From Pantoea agglomerans NBRC 102470 (GTDB lineage Bacteria > Pseudomonadota > Gammaproteobacteria > Enterobacterales > Enterobacteriaceae), in contig NZ_BCZA01000009.1 in the NCBI RefSeq assembly GCF_001598475.1, forward strand, positions 1 through 64,000: a stretch of 64,000 nucleotides of DNA. The letters are read 5' to 3'. Positions within the stretch are counted from its first letter, which is position 1, and each line of letters starts with the position of its first letter. Made by a program: the position numbers and the translations under genes. The notes under the pieces were generated by a model. That model was not told the origin of the DNA, searched no databases, and was given only the letters and a program-made list of their open reading frames with translations. Positions 33,716 to 45,463 of the stretch are shown piece after piece.

Positions 33716-36178
33716 ATGCGAGTGCTGAAATTCGGCGGGACCTCGGTAGCGAATGCGGAGCGATTTCTTCGCGTCGCTGACATTCTGGAAAGTAATGCGC
33801 AACAAGGACAGGTTGCAACCGTGCTCTCTGCGCCAGCAAAGATCACTAACCATCTGGTGGCGATGATTGAAAAAACCATCAGTGGTCAGGATGCTTTGCC
33901 GAATATCAGCGACGCCGAACGCATCTTCAGCGAGCTGTTGCAGGGACTGGCTGACGCGCAGCCGGGCTTTGAGTACGATCGACTGAAAACCCGCGTTGAC
34001 CTGGAGTTTGCGCAGCTGAAGCAGGTTCTGCACGGTATCAGCCTGCTGGGACAGTGCCCGGACAGCGTCAACGCGGCGATTATCTGCCGCGGTGAAAAAC
34101 TCTCGATTGCGATCATGGAAGCGCTGCTGCAGGCGCGCGGCCATGAGGTCAGCGTGATCGATCCGGTGGAAAAATTGCTGGCGGTTGGCCACTACCTTGA
34201 ATCTACTGTCGATATCGCCGAATCAACCCGCCGCATTGAAGCAAGTCAGATTCCGCCGCAGAACATGATCCTGATGGCAGGCTTCACGGCTGGTAACGAG
34301 CGAGGCGAGCTGGTCGTACTGGGCCGTAACGGTTCTGACTATTCAGCCGCTGTGCTGGCCGCCTGTCTGCGCGCCGACTGCTGTGAAATCTGGACTGATG
34401 TGGATGGCGTCTATACCTGCGATCCGCGTCAGGTGCCGGATGCGCGCCTGCTGAAGTCGATGTCCTATCAGGAGGCGATGGAGCTCTCCTATTTCGGCGC
34501 CAAAGTGCTGCATCCTCGCACCATCGCGCCCATTGCTCAGTTCCAGATCCCCTGCCTGATCAAAAACACGGCCAATCCGCAGGCACCCGGCACCCTGATT
34601 GGAGCAGAAGGCGAACAGGATGAGAACCCGGTAAAAGGCATCACCAACCTGAATAATATGGCGATGGTCAACGTCTCCGGTCCTGGCATGAAAGGGATGG
34701 TCGGGATGGCGGCCAGAGTCTTTGCGGCGATGTCGCGCACCGGCATCTCTGTAGTGCTGATCACCCAATCCTCTTCCGAATACAGCATCAGTTTCTGCGT
34801 GCCGCAGAGCGAGCTGGCGCGGGCGCGTCAGGTGCTGGAGGAGGAGTTCTACCTGGAGCTGAAAGATGGCCTGCTGGATCCGCTGGATATCATTGAAAAC
34901 CTGGCGGTGATTTCGGTGGTGGGCGATGGCATGCGCACGCTGCGCGGCATTTCAGCCAAATTCTTCTCGGCGCTGGCGCGCGCCAATATCAATATCGTGG
35001 CGATTGCTCAGGGCTCCTCCGAGCGTTCAATCTCGGTGGTGGTGAACAATGATGAAGTGATCACCGGGGTTCGCGTGGTGCATCAGATGCTGTTCGCCAC
35101 CGATCAGGTAATCGAAGTGTTTGTGGTCGGCGTCGGCGGCGTCGGCGGCGCGCTGCTGGATCAGTTACATCGCCAGCAGGCGTGGCTGAAGAAAAAGCAT
35201 ATCGACCTGCGCGTCTGCGGCATCGCTAACTCCCGTGCGCTGTTAACCCACGTCCACGGCATCGATTTAAGCAACTGGCAGGCGGCATTAGGCGAAGCGA
35301 AAGAGCCGTTCAATCTCGGTCGTCTGACCCGTCTGGTAAAAGAGTATCACCTGCTCAATCCGGTGATTGTGGATTGTACTTCCAGCCAGGCGGTCGCCGA
35401 TCAGTATGCTGACTTTCTCAGCGAAGGTTTCCATGTGGTGACGCCAAACAAAAAGGCCAACACCTCCTCCTGGAATTACTATCAGCAGATGCGCGCCGCC
35501 GCTGCCAAATCGCGGCGTAAATTCCTCTATGATACCAACGTCGGCGCCGGACTGCCGGTGATCGAAAACCTGCAGAACCTGATGAACGCCGGTGATGAGC
35601 TGCTGCGCTTCTCCGGTATCCTCTCTGGCTCGCTGTCCTACATTTTCGGCCAGCTGGATGACGGAATGTCACTGTCGCAGGCGACAACGATGGCGCGTGA
35701 GATGGGCTTTACCGAGCCCGATCCGCGTGACGACCTCTCCGGCACCGATGTGGCGCGTAAGCTGCTGATCCTGGCCCGTGAAGCGGGTCATCAGCTGGAG
35801 CTGAGCGACATTGAGATTGAGCCGCTGCTGCCCGCCAGCCTGACCGAAATCCAGGACATTGAGCAGTTTATGCAGCGTCTGCCTGAGCTGGATAACGCTT
35901 TTGCCGCCCGGGTTGCGCAGGCGCAGGATGAGGGCAAAGTATTGCGCTATGTTGGCGTGATTGAAGAGGGCGGCATCTGCAAAGTGAAGATCGACGCCGT
36001 TGACGGCAACGATCCACTCTTTAAGGTGAAAAACGGCGAGAATGCGCTGGCGTTTTACAGCCGCTACTATCAACCGATTCCGCTGGTGCTGCGCGGATAC
36101 GGTGCAGGAAATGATGTCACAGCGGCCGGTGTCTTTGCCGACCTGCTGCGGACACTGTCATGGAAGTTGGGAGTTTAA
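33716..36178 (+). CDS. thrA: Bifunctional aspartokinase I / homoserine dehydrogenase I
   Basis: Catalyses the first and third steps from aspartate to threonine and is inhibited by threonine. The 820-residue length equals E. coli ThrA. The N-terminal aspartokinase has [12 protein letters not shown] domains lie in the middle (about residues 315-460; [12 protein letters not shown]), and the C-terminal NAD(P)-dependent homoserine dehydrogenase begins at [13 protein letters not shown]. Preceded by the attenuator; thrB starts 2 bp after its stop. Confidence 0.97.
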   Translation: MRVLKFGGTSVANAERFLRVADILESNAQQGQVATVLSAPAKITNHLVAMIEKTISGQDALPNISDAERIFSELLQGLADAQPGFEYDRLKTRVDLEFAQLKQVLHGISLLGQCPDSVNAAIICRGEKLSIAIMEALLQARGHEVSVIDPVEKLLAVGHYLESTVDIAESTRRIEASQIPPQNMILMAGFTAGNERGELVVLGRNGSDYSAAVLAACLRADCCEIWTDVDGVYTCDPRQVPDARLLKSMSYQEAMELSYFGAKVLHPRTIAPIAQFQIPCLIKNTANPQAPGTLIGAEGEQDENPVKGITNLNNMAMVNVSGPGMKGMVGMAARVFAAMSRTGISVVLITQSSSEYSISFCVPQSELARARQVLEEEFYLELKDGLLDPLDIIENLAVISVVGDGMRTLRGISAKFFSALARANINIVAIAQGSSERSISVVVNNDEVITGVRVVHQMLFATDQVIEVFVVGVGGVGGALLDQLHRQQAWLKKKHIDLRVCGIANSRALLTHVHGIDLSNWQAALGEAKEPFNLGRLTRLVKEYHLLNPVIVDCTSSQAVADQYADFLSEGFHVVTPNKKANTSSWNYYQQMRAAAAKSRRKFLYDTNVGAGLPVIENLQNLMNAGDELLRFSGILSGSLSYIFGQLDDGMSLSQATTMAREMGFTEPDPRDDLSGTDVARKLLILAREAGHQLELSDIEIEPLLPASLTEIQDIEQFMQRLPELDNAFAARVAQAQDEGKVLRYVGVIEEGGICKVKIDAVDGNDPLFKVKNGENALAFYSRYYQPIPLVLRGYGAGNDVTAAGVFADLLRTLSWKLGV

Positions 36179-36180
36179 TC

Positions 36181-37110
36181 ATGGTAAAAATTTACGCACC
36201 GGCCTCGATTGGTAACGTCAGCGTCGGCTTCGATGTGCTGGGCGCGGCGGTTTCGCCGGTAGATGGCTCCCTGCTGGGTGACTGCGTCTCCGTAGAAGCG
36301 GCAGAGCAGTTTTCACTGACCAACGCCGGACGTTTTGTCAGTAAGCTGCCCGCCGATCCGAAAGAGAATATTGTTTACCAGTGCTGGCAGCGTTTCTGCC
36401 AGGAAATCGGCAAAGCGATCCCGGTGGCGATGACGCTGGAGAAGAACATGCCCATCGGCTCCGGGCTGGGTTCCAGCGCCTGCTCGGTGGTGGCCGGTTT
36501 AATGGCGATGAACGAGTTTTGCGGCAAGCCTCTCAGCGACAGCACGTTACTGACCCTGATGGGCGAGCTGGAAGGGCGAATCTCCGGCAGCGTGCACTAT
36601 GATAATGTCGCCCCCTGCTTCCTCGGCGGCATTCAGCTGATGCTGCAGGAGAATGACATTATCAGCCAGGCGGTGCCGGGCTTTGATGACTGGCTGTGGG
36701 TAATGGCCTATCCGGGCATTAAAGTTTCGACCGCAGAAGCGCGCGCCATTTTACCGGCACAGTACCGCAAAGAGGACTGCATCAGGCATGGCCGTTTGCT
36801 GGCCGGTTTCATTCACGCCTGCCATACGCGTCAGCCGCAGCTGGCAGCTAAACTTATGCAGGATGTGATTGCCGAACCTTACCGGACCCGGCTGCTGCCA
36901 GGCTTCACCGAGGCGCGGCAGGCCGCGAAAGATATTGGCGCACTGGCGTGCGGTATCTCAGGCTCTGGTCCGACACTTTTCGCCGTTTGCAATCAGATGG
37001 AAACGGCACAGCGGATGGCTGACTGGCTGAGCCAGCACTATCTGCAGAATGATGAAGGCTTCGTCCATATCTGCCGTCTCGACACGGCTGGCGCACGACA
37101 ATTGGGATAA
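36181..37110 (+). CDS. thrB: Homoserine kinase
   Basis: A GHMP-family kinase that phosphorylates homoserine. The 309-residue protein has the ATP loop [16 protein letters not shown] near residue 90 and the C-terminal [12 protein letters not shown] motif. A GTG/ATG frame opens at 36160, but the ATG at 36181 ([18 protein letters not shown]) matches the family and follows the thrA stop by 2 bp, so translation is probably coupled. Confidence 0.96.
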   Translation: MVKIYAPASIGNVSVGFDVLGAAVSPVDGSLLGDCVSVEAAEQFSLTNAGRFVSKLPADPKENIVYQCWQRFCQEIGKAIPVAMTLEKNMPIGSGLGSSACSVVAGLMAMNEFCGKPLSDSTLLTLMGELEGRISGSVHYDNVAPCFLGGIQLMLQENDIISQAVPGFDDWLWVMAYPGIKVSTAEARAILPAQYRKEDCIRHGRLLAGFIHACHTRQPQLAAKLMQDVIAEPYRTRLLPGFTEARQAAKDIGALACGISGSGPTLFAVCNQMETAQRMADWLSQHYLQNDEGFVHICRLDTAGARQLG

Positions 37111-37113
37111 CGC

Positions 37114-38397
37114 ATGAAACTCTACAATCTTAAGGATCACAACGAGCAGGTCAGCTTCGCCCAGGCGGTGAAACAGGGTCTGGGTTCGCAGCAGGGTCTG
37201 TTCTTTCCGCTGGAACTGCCGGAGTTTGAACTGACCGACATCGACGCGATGCTGGAGATGGATTTCGTCAGCCGCAGCAGCAAAATTCTCTCGGCTTTCA
37301 TTGGTGACGAGATTCCGGCCCAGCAGCTGCATGAGCGTGTTAAAGCCGCTTTTGCTTTTCCGGCCCCGGTGAAAGCCGTCAGCGAAGATATCGCCTGTCT
37401 GGAGCTTTTCCACGGCCCGACGCTGGCGTTTAAAGATTTCGGCGGCCGTTTTATGGCGCAGATGCTGTCGTATGTCTCAGGCTCAGATGAGCAGATCACC
37501 ATTCTGACCGCCACCTCCGGTGATACCGGCGCGGCCGTGGCGCACGCCTTTTACGGCATGAAGAACGTGCGCGTGGTGATCCTCTATCCGCAGGGCAAAA
37601 TCAGTCCGCTGCAGGAGAAACTCTTCTGTACCCTGGGCGGCAACATCGAAACCATCTCTATCGACGGCGATTTTGATGCCTGCCAGTCGCTGGTGAAACA
37701 GGCGTTTGATGATGAAGAGCTGAAGCGCGCGATTGGCCTGAACTCGGCTAACTCCATCAACATCAGCCGCCTGCTGGCGCAGATCTGCTACTACTTTGAA
37801 GCGGTCGCACAGCTGCCTCAGGAAAAACGTAATCAGCTGGTGGTGTCAGTGCCGAGCGGCAACTTTGGTGATTTGACCGCCGGTCTGCTGGCGAAATCGC
37901 TGGGCCTGCCGATCAAACGTTTTATCGCCGCCACCAACGCTAACGACACGGTGCCGCGCTTCCTGGGCAACGGCGAGTGGCAGCCAAACCAGACGGTCTC
38001 TACGCTGTCGAATGCCATGGATGTCAGCCAGCCTAATAACTGGCCGCGTGTGGAAGAGCTGTTCCGCCGTAAAACCTGGCGCTTAACCGATCTGGCCTGT
38101 GGTGCGGTCTCGGATGAGACCACGCGCACCGCCATGCGTGAACTGGCTGAGATGGGCTACATTTCCGAGCCGCATGCCGCCATTGCCTGGCGTCTGTTGC
38201 GCGATCAGCTGCAGGAAGGGGAGTATGGTGTGTTCCTGGGAACCGCGCATCCGGCGAAATTCCGCGAAAGTGTGGAAGCGATCCTTGAACAGACCCTGAC
38301 GCTGCCGCCGGAGTTAGCGGAGCGCGCCGACCTGCCGCTGCTGTCGCATCAGATGAAGGGTGATTTCGCCTCGCTGCGGGCGTTTCTGCTGAAGTAA
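37114..38397 (+). CDS. thrC: Threonine synthase
   Basis: A PLP enzyme converting O-phosphohomoserine to threonine. It is 427 residues, like the E. coli enzyme (428). The PLP lysine is K107 in TLAFKDFGGRF, and the phosphate-binding loop is in TATSGDTGAAVAHAFYG. It starts 3 bp after thrB and ends with a strong terminator. Confidence 0.96.
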   Translation: MKLYNLKDHNEQVSFAQAVKQGLGSQQGLFFPLELPEFELTDIDAMLEMDFVSRSSKILSAFIGDEIPAQQLHERVKAAFAFPAPVKAVSEDIACLELFHGPTLAFKDFGGRFMAQMLSYVSGSDEQITILTATSGDTGAAVAHAFYGMKNVRVVILYPQGKISPLQEKLFCTLGGNIETISIDGDFDACQSLVKQAFDDEELKRAIGLNSANSINISRLLAQICYYFEAVAQLPQEKRNQLVVSVPSGNFGDLTAGLLAKSLGLPIKRFIAATNANDTVPRFLGNGEWQPNQTVSTLSNAMDVSQPNNWPRVEELFRRKTWRLTDLACGAVSDETTRTAMRELAEMGYISEPHAAIAWRLLRDQLQEGEYGVFLGTAHPAKFRESVEAILEQTLTLPPELAERADLPLLSHQMKGDFASLRAFLLK

Positions 38398-38406
38398 ACC
38401 TGTGAA

Positions 38407-38430
38407 AGGCTTCCCGGTTGCGGGAAGCCT
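38407..38430 (+). terminator. thrC terminator
   Basis: AGGCTTCCCG-GTTG-CGGGAAGCCT, a perfect 10-bp stem with a four-base loop, followed by GTTTGT. Confidence 0.75.
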
Positions 38431-38458
38431 GTTTGTGGAAAGCAGAGGGCGCGGGGTG

Positions 38459-39232
38459 TTACTGCTCTGCGCGCTTAAAGACCAGCTCGCTCTCGCTGCT
38501 GCTGGCTGCATCAAAACGATAGCCATCCAGATCAAACGCCTTAAGCTGTTCCGGCTTCGTCAGGCGCTGCTGAATCACATAGCGACTCATTAATCCACGC
38601 GCCTTTTTGGCATAGAAGCTAATCACTTTGTAACTGCCATTCTTCTCGTCGAGGAACACCGGCTTAATCATCTGTGCCCGCAGCGTCTTCGGCTTAACCG
38701 CCCGGAAATATTCGTCCGAGGCGAGGTTGATCAGCACCTCATCGCCCTGTTCCGCCAGCGCGGCATTCAGCGTTTCAGTGATGAGATCGCCCCAGAAGGT
38801 GTAGAGATCTTTGCCCGCCGGATTCGCCAGGCGAATGCCCATCTCCAGACGGTAAGGCTGCATTAAATCGAGTGGACGCAGTACGCCATACAGGCCTGAT
38901 AACATACGCAGGTGCTGCTGAGCAAAATCGAAATCCTGATCGCTGAAGGTCTCTGCCTGTAAACCGGTGTAGACATCACCTTTGAACGCCAGGATAGCCT
39001 GACGGGCATTCTTAGGGGAAAAATCGGGCTGCCAGCTGTTAAAGCGCTCGGCATTGAGGTGCGCCAGTTTATCGCTGATGCCCATTAACGAGGCGATGCT
39101 GGCGGGTGACAGCTCGCGCGCAATTTCAATCAGCTGTTGTGACTTTTCTAACAGCGCAGGCTGGGTGAAACGCGTTGTCGCCAGCGGGCTTTCATAATCC
39201 AGCGTCTTGGCGGGAGAGATCACCATCAACAT
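38459..39232 (-). CDS. yaaA: Peroxide stress protein YaaA (DUF328)
   Basis: A 257-residue DNA-binding protein of the DUF328/YaaA family that limits intracellular iron and damage during peroxide stress (OxyR regulated in E. coli). The N-terminus [25 protein letters not shown] and the internal [22 protein letters not shown] are family signatures. Convergent with thrC. The E. coli neighbours yaaX and yaaJ are absent. Confidence 0.93.
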   Translation of the reverse strand: MLMVISPAKTLDYESPLATTRFTQPALLEKSQQLIEIARELSPASIASLMGISDKLAHLNAERFNSWQPDFSPKNARQAILAFKGDVYTGLQAETFSDQDFDFAQQHLRMLSGLYGVLRPLDLMQPYRLEMGIRLANPAGKDLYTFWGDLITETLNAALAEQGDEVLINLASDEYFRAVKPKTLRAQMIKPVFLDEKNGSYKVISFYAKKARGLMSRYVIQQRLTKPEQLKAFDLDGYRFDAASSSESELVFKRAEQ

Positions 39233-39441
39233 AGTTGCTTCCTCGGTTAATGCCTGGTTTAACAGGGCATTGGCTGCTTATCAGGCTTCGCAGTGTACCA
39301 AAAAAGCCGCAAAGAATGACGAATCACACCTATTTGTTCGCGCTATCGTAAACGGCATTCCCTGACCTTGCGCCACCGTTGCCGCGTGATATTATCGCAA
39401 CAGCCTTTTTTCACACTGACAGTTAACTAAGAGAAAAGAAC

Positions 39442-40395
39442 ATGACGGACAAACTTACCTCCCTGCGTCAGCTCACCACCGTCGTCGCCGACACCGGTGA
39501 TATTGCAGCCATGAAGCTGTATCAGCCACAAGACGCCACCACCAACCCTTCTCTGATTCTCAACGCCGCGCAAATTCCTGAATACCGTAAACTGATCGAT
39601 GAAGCGATCGGCTGGGCGCGTGAGCAGAGCAGCAACAAAGAAGAGCAGCTGCAGCTGGTTTCTGACAAGCTGGCCGTGAACATTGGTCTGGAAATTCTCA
39701 AACTGATCCCAGGCCGCATCTCGACGGAAGTGGATGCGCGTCTCTCTTACGACACTGAAGGCAGCATCGCCAAAGCCCGCAGCCTGATCAAACTCTACAA
39801 TGATGCCGGTATCAGCAACGACCGCATCCTGATCAAACTGGCCTCTACCTGGCAGGGCATCCGTGCTGCAGAGCAGCTGGAAAAAGAGGGTATCAACTGT
39901 AACCTGACGCTGCTGTTCTCCTTTGCTCAGGCGCGTGCCTGTGCTGAAGCGGGCGTGTTCCTGATCTCTCCGTTTGTTGGCCGTATCCTCGACTGGTACA
40001 AAGCCAACACCGACAAGAAAGAGTATGCCGCGCACGAAGATCCAGGCGTGGTTTCAGTTTCTGAAATCTACAACTACTACAAGCAGCACGGCTATGAAAC
40101 CGTGGTGATGGGCGCCAGCTTCCGTAACGTCGGCGAAATTATCGAGCTGGCTGGCTGTGACCGTCTGACCATTTCTCCTGCGCTGCTGAAAGAGCTGGCG
40201 GAGAGCGAAGGCACTCTGGAGCGTAAACTGAGCTACAGCGGCGAAGTGAAAGCGCGTCCGGCCCGCATGACCGAGTCTGAGTTCCTGTGGCAGCACAACC
40301 AGGATCCTATGGCGGTTGCGAAGCTGGCAGAAGGTATCCGCAATTTTGCCGTTGATCAGGGCAAACTTGAGAAGATGCTGGCAGAACTGCTGTAA
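39442..40395 (+). CDS. talB: Transaldolase B
   Basis: A pentose-phosphate enzyme transferring a dihydroxyacetone unit. At 317 residues it equals E. coli TalB. The Schiff-base lysine is K132 in [13 protein letters not shown], and the N-terminal substrate region [10 protein letters not shown] is present. The ATG at 39442 follows AAGAGAAAAGAA. It ends with a terminator. Confidence 0.97.
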   Translation: MTDKLTSLRQLTTVVADTGDIAAMKLYQPQDATTNPSLILNAAQIPEYRKLIDEAIGWAREQSSNKEEQLQLVSDKLAVNIGLEILKLIPGRISTEVDARLSYDTEGSIAKARSLIKLYNDAGISNDRILIKLASTWQGIRAAEQLEKEGINCNLTLLFSFAQARACAEAGVFLISPFVGRILDWYKANTDKKEYAAHEDPGVVSVSEIYNYYKQHGYETVVMGASFRNVGEIIELAGCDRLTISPALLKELAESEGTLERKLSYSGEVKARPARMTESEFLWQHNQDPMAVAKLAEGIRNFAVDQGKLEKMLAELL

Positions 40396-40401
40396 TCTGT
40401 T

Positions 40402-40434
40402 GACCGTGGCGGCGCAGGCTGCCACGGTTTTCCC
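40402..40434 (+). terminator. talB terminator
   Basis: ACCGTGGC (40403-40410) pairs with GCCACGGT (40421-40428), followed by a T-rich tail. Confidence 0.75.
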
Positions 40435-40521
40435 TTTTCCGACCCTTTCACTTTATATTATCCTCTCGGCTATTCCCCTTTTACTCCAACCGCACCGCGG
40501 TAAATCACAGCGAAGCTAATC

Positions 40522-41109
40522 ATGAATACATTACGCATTGGCCTGATCTCGGTCTCCGATCGCGCCGCGAACGGCATTTATCAGGATCAGGGTATTCCCG
40601 CGCTGGAGAGCTGGCTCGGCAGCGCAATCAGCAGCCCGTTTGAGATTGAGTCCCGACTGGTGCCCGACGAACAGCCGATGATAGAGCAGGCGATTTGCGA
40701 ACTGGTCGATGAACGTTTTTGCCATCTGGTGTTAACCACCGGCGGCACCGGTCCGGCCCGACGCGATGTCACGCCCGATGCCACCTTAGCCGTTGCCGAT
40801 CGTGAAATGCCTGGTTTTGGTGAGCAGATGCGCCAGATCAGCCTGCAGTTCGTACCGACCGCGATTCTGTCGCGTCAGGTCGGGGTGATCCGCAAGCAGT
40901 CGCTGATCCTCAATCTGCCTGGTCAGCCGAAGTCGATCAAAGAGACGCTGGAAGGGCTGAAGGATGAGCAGGGCAACGTAAAAGTTCACGGCATCTTTGC
41001 ATCTGTACCTTATTGTTTACAGTTGCTGGAAGGGCCTTACGTCGAAACGCATTCCAGCGTAGTAGCAGCATTTCGGCCTAAAAGCGCTATACGTGAGATA
41101 AATAACTAA
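40522..41109 (+). CDS. mog: Molybdopterin adenylyltransferase
   Basis: Mog adenylylates molybdopterin before metal insertion in molybdenum cofactor synthesis. The 195-residue MogA/MoaB-fold protein has TTGGTGPARRDVTPDAT (nucleotide/pterin site) and LNLPGQPKSIKETL near the C-terminus. Length and position after talB match E. coli. Confidence 0.95.
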   Translation: MNTLRIGLISVSDRAANGIYQDQGIPALESWLGSAISSPFEIESRLVPDEQPMIEQAICELVDERFCHLVLTTGGTGPARRDVTPDATLAVADREMPGFGEQMRQISLQFVPTAILSRQVGVIRKQSLILNLPGQPKSIKETLEGLKDEQGNVKVHGIFASVPYCLQLLEGPYVETHSSVVAAFRPKSAIREINN

Positions 41110-41215
41110 ATATTCCCCATTTCAGGCATAAGCTATAGCCTTGCTGGTGTGGCAAAAGATTGACGGTATAGTAATAAGATCTTTACAACCTTATCTCTTT
41201 TGCCTCTGGAATATT

Positions 41216-42523
41216 ATGAATCCGACTCACACTCAGCGTCTGACCGGTAAGGATTACAAGACCCTGGCGCTGGCCGCGCTGGGCGGCGCGCTGGAATTCT
41301 ACGACTTCATTATCTTCGTCTTCTTCGCCACCGTGATTGGCGAACTCTTTTTCCCCTCGGATATCCCGGAATGGCTGCGTCAGCTGCAGACGTTTGCCAT
41401 TTTTGCCGCAGGCTATCTGGCTCGTCCGCTGGGCGGCATCGTGATGGCGCATTTTGGCGATAAGCTCGGACGCAAAAAGATGTTCAGCCTGAGCATTCTG
41501 CTGATGGCGCTGCCGACCCTGATGATGGGCGCTTTACCCACCTGGCAGACGATTGGCATTGCTGCGCCACTGCTGATGCTGCTGATGCGGATGTTACAGG
41601 GCGCGGCGATTGGCGGTGAAGTGCCGGGCGCCTGGGTGTTTGTCGCGGAACACGTGCCCTATAAACGTATCGGCATCGCCTGCGGCACGCTGACGGCCGG
41701 GCTGACTATCGGCATTTTACTGGGGTCGCTGGTAGCCACGCTGATCAATACCTCAATGTCGCAGCAGGCGATCCATGATGGCGGCTGGCGCATCCCGTTC
41801 TTCCTCGGCGGCGTGTTCGGGCTGATCGCGATGTACCTGCGTCGCTGGCTGCATGAGACGCCAGTGTTTATCGAGATGCAGCAGCGTAAAGCGCTGGCGG
41901 AAACCCTGCCGCTGAAGACCGTGCTGGCAGAGCATAAAAAGTCGATTGTCATCTCTATGCTGCTGACCTGGCTGCTCTCCGCCTGCATCGTGGTGGTGAT
42001 CCTGATGTCGCCGGTCTGGCTGCAAAAACAGCAGGGCATCGCGCCTGCGCTGACCCTGCAGGCCAACAGCATCGCTACCGTGATGCTCTGCATTGGCTGC
42101 ATTATTGCCGGGCTCGCTGCCGATCGCTTTGGTGCCAGTCGTACGCTGTGTGTCGGCAGCCTGCTGCTGGCGATCTGTAGCTGGCAGTTTTATCACCTGA
42201 CCGCCCTCTATCCACAGCAGCTCTTCCTGCTTTATGGCGTGGCGGGTCTCAGCGTCGGTATCGTCGGCGTGGTGCCCTTTGTGATGGTGCGCGCCTTTCC
42301 GGCAGAAGTGCGTTTTACCGGACTCTCATTTTCCTACAACCTCTCCTATGCGATCTTTGGCGGGCTGACACCGATCTTTGTGTCGCTGCTGATGAACGTC
42401 TCAGAGATGGCACCCTGCTGGTATGTGATGGCGCTGGCGCTGGTAGGATTGCTGACGGGGATCTGGCTGCGGCGTGATGTCAGCCACGAGCCTGGCCTGC
42501 AGCAGGGGATTAACTCTTTGTAA
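41216..42523 (+). CDS. MHS-family MFS transporter
   Basis: A 435-residue major-facilitator protein of the metabolite:H+ symporter group (relatives ProP, KgtP, ShiA, YdfJ). It has about 12 membrane segments, the MFS loop GDKLGRKKMFSLSI after segment 2, and the MHS start ALGGALEFYDFIIFVFFA. A longer frame from 41141 is rejected because the ATG at 41216 (MNPTHTQRLTGKDYK) has TCTGGA upstream and gives the family N-terminus. The substrate is unknown. It is not in the E. coli locus. Confidence 0.85.
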   Translation: MNPTHTQRLTGKDYKTLALAALGGALEFYDFIIFVFFATVIGELFFPSDIPEWLRQLQTFAIFAAGYLARPLGGIVMAHFGDKLGRKKMFSLSILLMALPTLMMGALPTWQTIGIAAPLLMLLMRMLQGAAIGGEVPGAWVFVAEHVPYKRIGIACGTLTAGLTIGILLGSLVATLINTSMSQQAIHDGGWRIPFFLGGVFGLIAMYLRRWLHETPVFIEMQQRKALAETLPLKTVLAEHKKSIVISMLLTWLLSACIVVVILMSPVWLQKQQGIAPALTLQANSIATVMLCIGCIIAGLAADRFGASRTLCVGSLLLAICSWQFYHLTALYPQQLFLLYGVAGLSVGIVGVVPFVMVRAFPAEVRFTGLSFSYNLSYAIFGGLTPIFVSLLMNVSEMAPCWYVMALALVGLLTGIWLRRDVSHEPGLQQGINSL

Positions 42524-42529
42524 TGCGGG

Positions 42530-42560
42530 GACGCGGAGCCTGGCTCCGCGTCTTTTTTTT
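42530..42560 (+). terminator. Terminator after the MHS transporter
   Basis: GACGCGGAGCC and GGCTCCGCGTC form an 11-bp stem with a minimal loop, followed by eight Ts. Confidence 0.88.
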
Positions 42561-42576
42561 ATGCGTAAAAGCAGGC

Positions 42577-43146
42577 TTAAAGCGATTTCGCGCCAATCGG
42601 CAGAATGGTGCGGCCAAAGGTTTCGTTCAGCACTTCACCCATCGCCAGATAGCAGGCGCTGACTCCACAGAGTATCCCGACCCAGCCCGCGGAGACCACC
42701 AGCGCCGGCAGGTGCATAAGATGAGCCACGGCCAGCAGCAGAAACAGCAGCGTGAGCGAGCCGAAAACAAACTGCAGCATCCGCGCACCTTTCAGCGTAC
42801 CGACGAACATAAACAGCGTGAAAATGCCCCACAGTGCCAGCCAGGCCCCCAGGAAACGTTCGTCTGGCGCTTTTGCCAGACCCATTTCAGGTAACAGCTG
42901 GATCGCCACAAAGCTTAACCAGAACATGCCGTAAGAGGTAAAGGCGGTCAGCCCGAAAGTGTTGTTGTTTTTAAACTCCAGCAGACCGGCCAGCACCTGC
43001 GCAATTCCGCCATAAAAAATGCCCATGGCTAAAATCGCCACGTCCATGGCAAACAGGCCCGTGTTGTGAAGGTTCAGCAAAATGGTCGTCATGCCAAATC
43101 CCATTAATCCCAGCGGGGCAGGGTTAGCCAGCGTTGAATTTGCCAT
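42577..43146 (-). CDS. satP: Succinate-acetate/proton symporter SatP
   Basis: A GPR1/FUN34/YaaH-family acetate and succinate transporter with six membrane segments. The 189-residue protein has the family signature NPAPLGLMGFG at the N-terminus. A longer frame from 43269 exists, but the ATG at 43146 (MANSTLANPAPLG) matches the family. Divergent from dnaK. Confidence 0.92.
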   Translation of the reverse strand: MANSTLANPAPLGLMGFGMTTILLNLHNTGLFAMDVAILAMGIFYGGIAQVLAGLLEFKNNNTFGLTAFTSYGMFWLSFVAIQLLPEMGLAKAPDERFLGAWLALWGIFTLFMFVGTLKGARMLQFVFGSLTLLFLLLAVAHLMHLPALVVSAGWVGILCGVSACYLAMGEVLNETFGRTILPIGAKSL

Positions 43147-43294
43147 AGTTCCTCGGCAGTAAAATGATCGTTGATGTAATAAACGGATTTCGTCCTGCTC
43201 CCTGAGGGGAACAAGGCGACGCATCATATTCAGCGTTGTGGCAGCGTTCTTTGATCCCGACAGGGCCAAAGGTAAAAATTTTTTTTTGGTTTAG

Positions 43295-43325
43295 CCCTTG
43301 ATGCGCATCGAAGCGGCCCCATTTA
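43295..43325 (+). promoter_or_regulatory. Sigma-32 heat-shock promoter of dnaKJ
   Basis: CCCTTGATG (43295-43303) and CCCCATTTA (43317-43325) with 14 bp between CTTGAT and CCCCAT match the sigma-32 consensus and the E. coli dnaK P1 promoter as recalled. Confidence 0.85.
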
Positions 43326-43448
43326 CTTGTCATCGAGCGTTGTGAACGTTGGAAAAAAAGCATGTGCTGGCAGTTGAATGCAAACAACCCGCCCACATAA
43401 AAGGTTCACAACCCAAATTGGCAACGAATTTAAGTGGGAGATGTTTAG

Positions 43449-45359
43449 ATGGGTAAGATTATTGGTATTGACCTGGGTACAACCAACTCTTGTGTTGCGA
43501 TCATGGATGGCACTAAAGCACGCGTTCTGGAAAATGCCGAGGGCGATCGCACCACGCCTTCAATTATTGCGTATACACAGGATGGCGAAATTCTGGTCGG
43601 TCAACCGGCTAAACGTCAGGCAGTGACCAACCCGCAGAATACCCTGTTCGCAATTAAGCGTCTGATCGGTCGTCGCTTCCAGGACGAAGAAGTACAGCGT
43701 GATATTAAAATCATGCCGTACAAAATTACCGGCGCTGACAACGGCGACGCATGGCTGGAAGTGAAAGGTCAGAGAATGGCACCGCCGCAGATCTCTGCTG
43801 AAGTGCTGAAGAAAATGAAAAAGACCGCCGAAGATTACCTCGGTGAGCCAGTGACTGAAGCGGTTATTACCGTACCGGCTTACTTCAACGATGCGCAGCG
43901 TCAGGCGACCAAAGACGCCGGCCGTATCGCGGGTCTGGAAGTCAAACGTATCATTAACGAACCGACTGCTGCTGCACTGGCATACGGTCTGGATAAAGGC
44001 CAGGGTAACCGCACCATCGCGGTTTATGACCTGGGTGGCGGTACCTTCGATATCTCAATCATTGAGATCGACGAAGTTGACGGCGAAAAAACCTTTGAAG
44101 TTCTGGCGACCAACGGTGATACCCACCTGGGTGGTGAAGACTTCGATAGCCGCCTGATTAACTATCTGGTTGCTGAATTCAAGAAAGACCAGGGCATCGA
44201 TCTGCACAACGATCCACTGGCGATGCAGCGTCTGAAAGAAGCGGCAGAGAAAGCGAAAATCGAACTTTCTTCTGCACAGCAGACCGACGTTAACCTGCCA
44301 TACATCACGGCAGATGCGACCGGTCCTAAACACCTGAACATCAAAGTGACCCGCTCTAAACTGGAGTCACTGGTTGAAGATCTGGTTGCTCGCTCAATCG
44401 CGCCACTGAAAGTTGCGCTGCAGGATGCGGGTCTGTCTGTTTCAGACATCAACGACGTTATCCTGGTGGGTGGTCAGACTCGTATGCCACTGGTTCAGGC
44501 CAAAGTGACTGAGTTCTTCGGTAAAGAGCCACGTAAAGACGTGAACCCGGATGAAGCGGTCGCGGTCGGTGCTGCAGTTCAGGGTGGTGTACTGGGTGGC
44601 GACGTGAAAGACGTGCTGCTGCTGGACGTTACCCCGCTGTCACTGGGTATCGAAACCATGGGTGGTGTGATGACTTCGCTGATCAGCAAGAACACCACTA
44701 TCCCAACCAAGCACAGCCAGGTCTTCTCGACTGCTGAAGATAACCAGTCAGCCGTGACCATTCACGTGCTGCAGGGTGAGCGTAAGCGCGCCAATGACAA
44801 CAAGTCACTGGGCCAGTTCAACCTCGACGGTATCCAGAACGCGCCACGCGGTCTGCCGCAGATCGAAGTGACCTTCGACATCGATGCGGATGGTATCCTG
44901 CACGTGTCGGCGAAAGATAAGAACAGCGGTAAAGAGCAGAAAATCACCATTAAAGCCTCTTCAGGTCTGAGCGATGAAGAGATCCAGAAAATGGTGCGTG
45001 ATGCGGAAGCGAACGCTGAATCTGACCGCAAGTTCGAAGAGCTGGTACAGACGCGTAACCAGGGCGATCAGATTGCCCACAGCACGCGTAAGCAGCTGGA
45101 AGAAGCGGGCGAAAAACTGTCAGCTGATGACAAAGCGCCAATCGAAGCCGCTCTGGCCGCGCTGGAAACTGCGCTGAGAGGCGAAGACAAAGCGGAAATC
45201 GACGCCAAAATGCAGGCGCTGATGGAAGTGTCCGGCAAACTGATGGAAGCAGCACAGCAGTCTCAGGCGGGTGCAGCGGATGCCGGTGACGCGTCAGCGA
45301 AGAAAGATGACGACGTTGTCGATGCTGAATTCGAAGAAGTGAAAGACAACAAGAAATAA
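43449..45359 (+). CDS. dnaK: Hsp70 chaperone DnaK
   Basis: The main ATP-dependent chaperone of the cytoplasm; it works with DnaJ and GrpE and controls sigma-32. The 636-residue protein has [12 protein letters not shown] at the N-terminus, the phosphate loop DLGGGTFD, the linker [15 protein letters not shown] and an acidic C-terminal tail ([14 protein letters not shown]). Codon use is strongly biased, as expected for a very abundant protein. Confidence 0.98.
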   Translation: MGKIIGIDLGTTNSCVAIMDGTKARVLENAEGDRTTPSIIAYTQDGEILVGQPAKRQAVTNPQNTLFAIKRLIGRRFQDEEVQRDIKIMPYKITGADNGDAWLEVKGQRMAPPQISAEVLKKMKKTAEDYLGEPVTEAVITVPAYFNDAQRQATKDAGRIAGLEVKRIINEPTAAALAYGLDKGQGNRTIAVYDLGGGTFDISIIEIDEVDGEKTFEVLATNGDTHLGGEDFDSRLINYLVAEFKKDQGIDLHNDPLAMQRLKEAAEKAKIELSSAQQTDVNLPYITADATGPKHLNIKVTRSKLESLVEDLVARSIAPLKVALQDAGLSVSDINDVILVGGQTRMPLVQAKVTEFFGKEPRKDVNPDEAVAVGAAVQGGVLGGDVKDVLLLDVTPLSLGIETMGGVMTSLISKNTTIPTKHSQVFSTAEDNQSAVTIHVLQGERKRANDNKSLGQFNLDGIQNAPRGLPQIEVTFDIDADGILHVSAKDKNSGKEQKITIKASSGLSDEEIQKMVRDAEANAESDRKFEELVQTRNQGDQIAHSTRKQLEEAGEKLSADDKAPIEAALAALETALRGEDKAEIDAKMQALMEVSGKLMEAAQQSQAGAADAGDASAKKDDDVVDAEFEEVKDNKK

Positions 45360-45406
45360 TTGCCCCTGACCGGGCGCGACGGTTGGCCTGACAGCCGTTG
45401 AAACCA

Positions 45407-45439
45407 GCACGGGCGTAGGAGATCTCTCCACGCCCGTGC
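45407..45439 (+). other. dnaK-dnaJ intercistronic hairpin
   Basis: GCACGGGCGT, one bulged A, then GGAGA pairs with TCTCC and ACGCCCGTGC around a tiny TC loop: 15 base pairs. No T-run follows. It may protect the dnaK mRNA 3' end or tune dnaJ expression. Confidence 0.65.
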
Positions 45440-45463
45440 GATCATGTTAAGGGCTAAATAAAC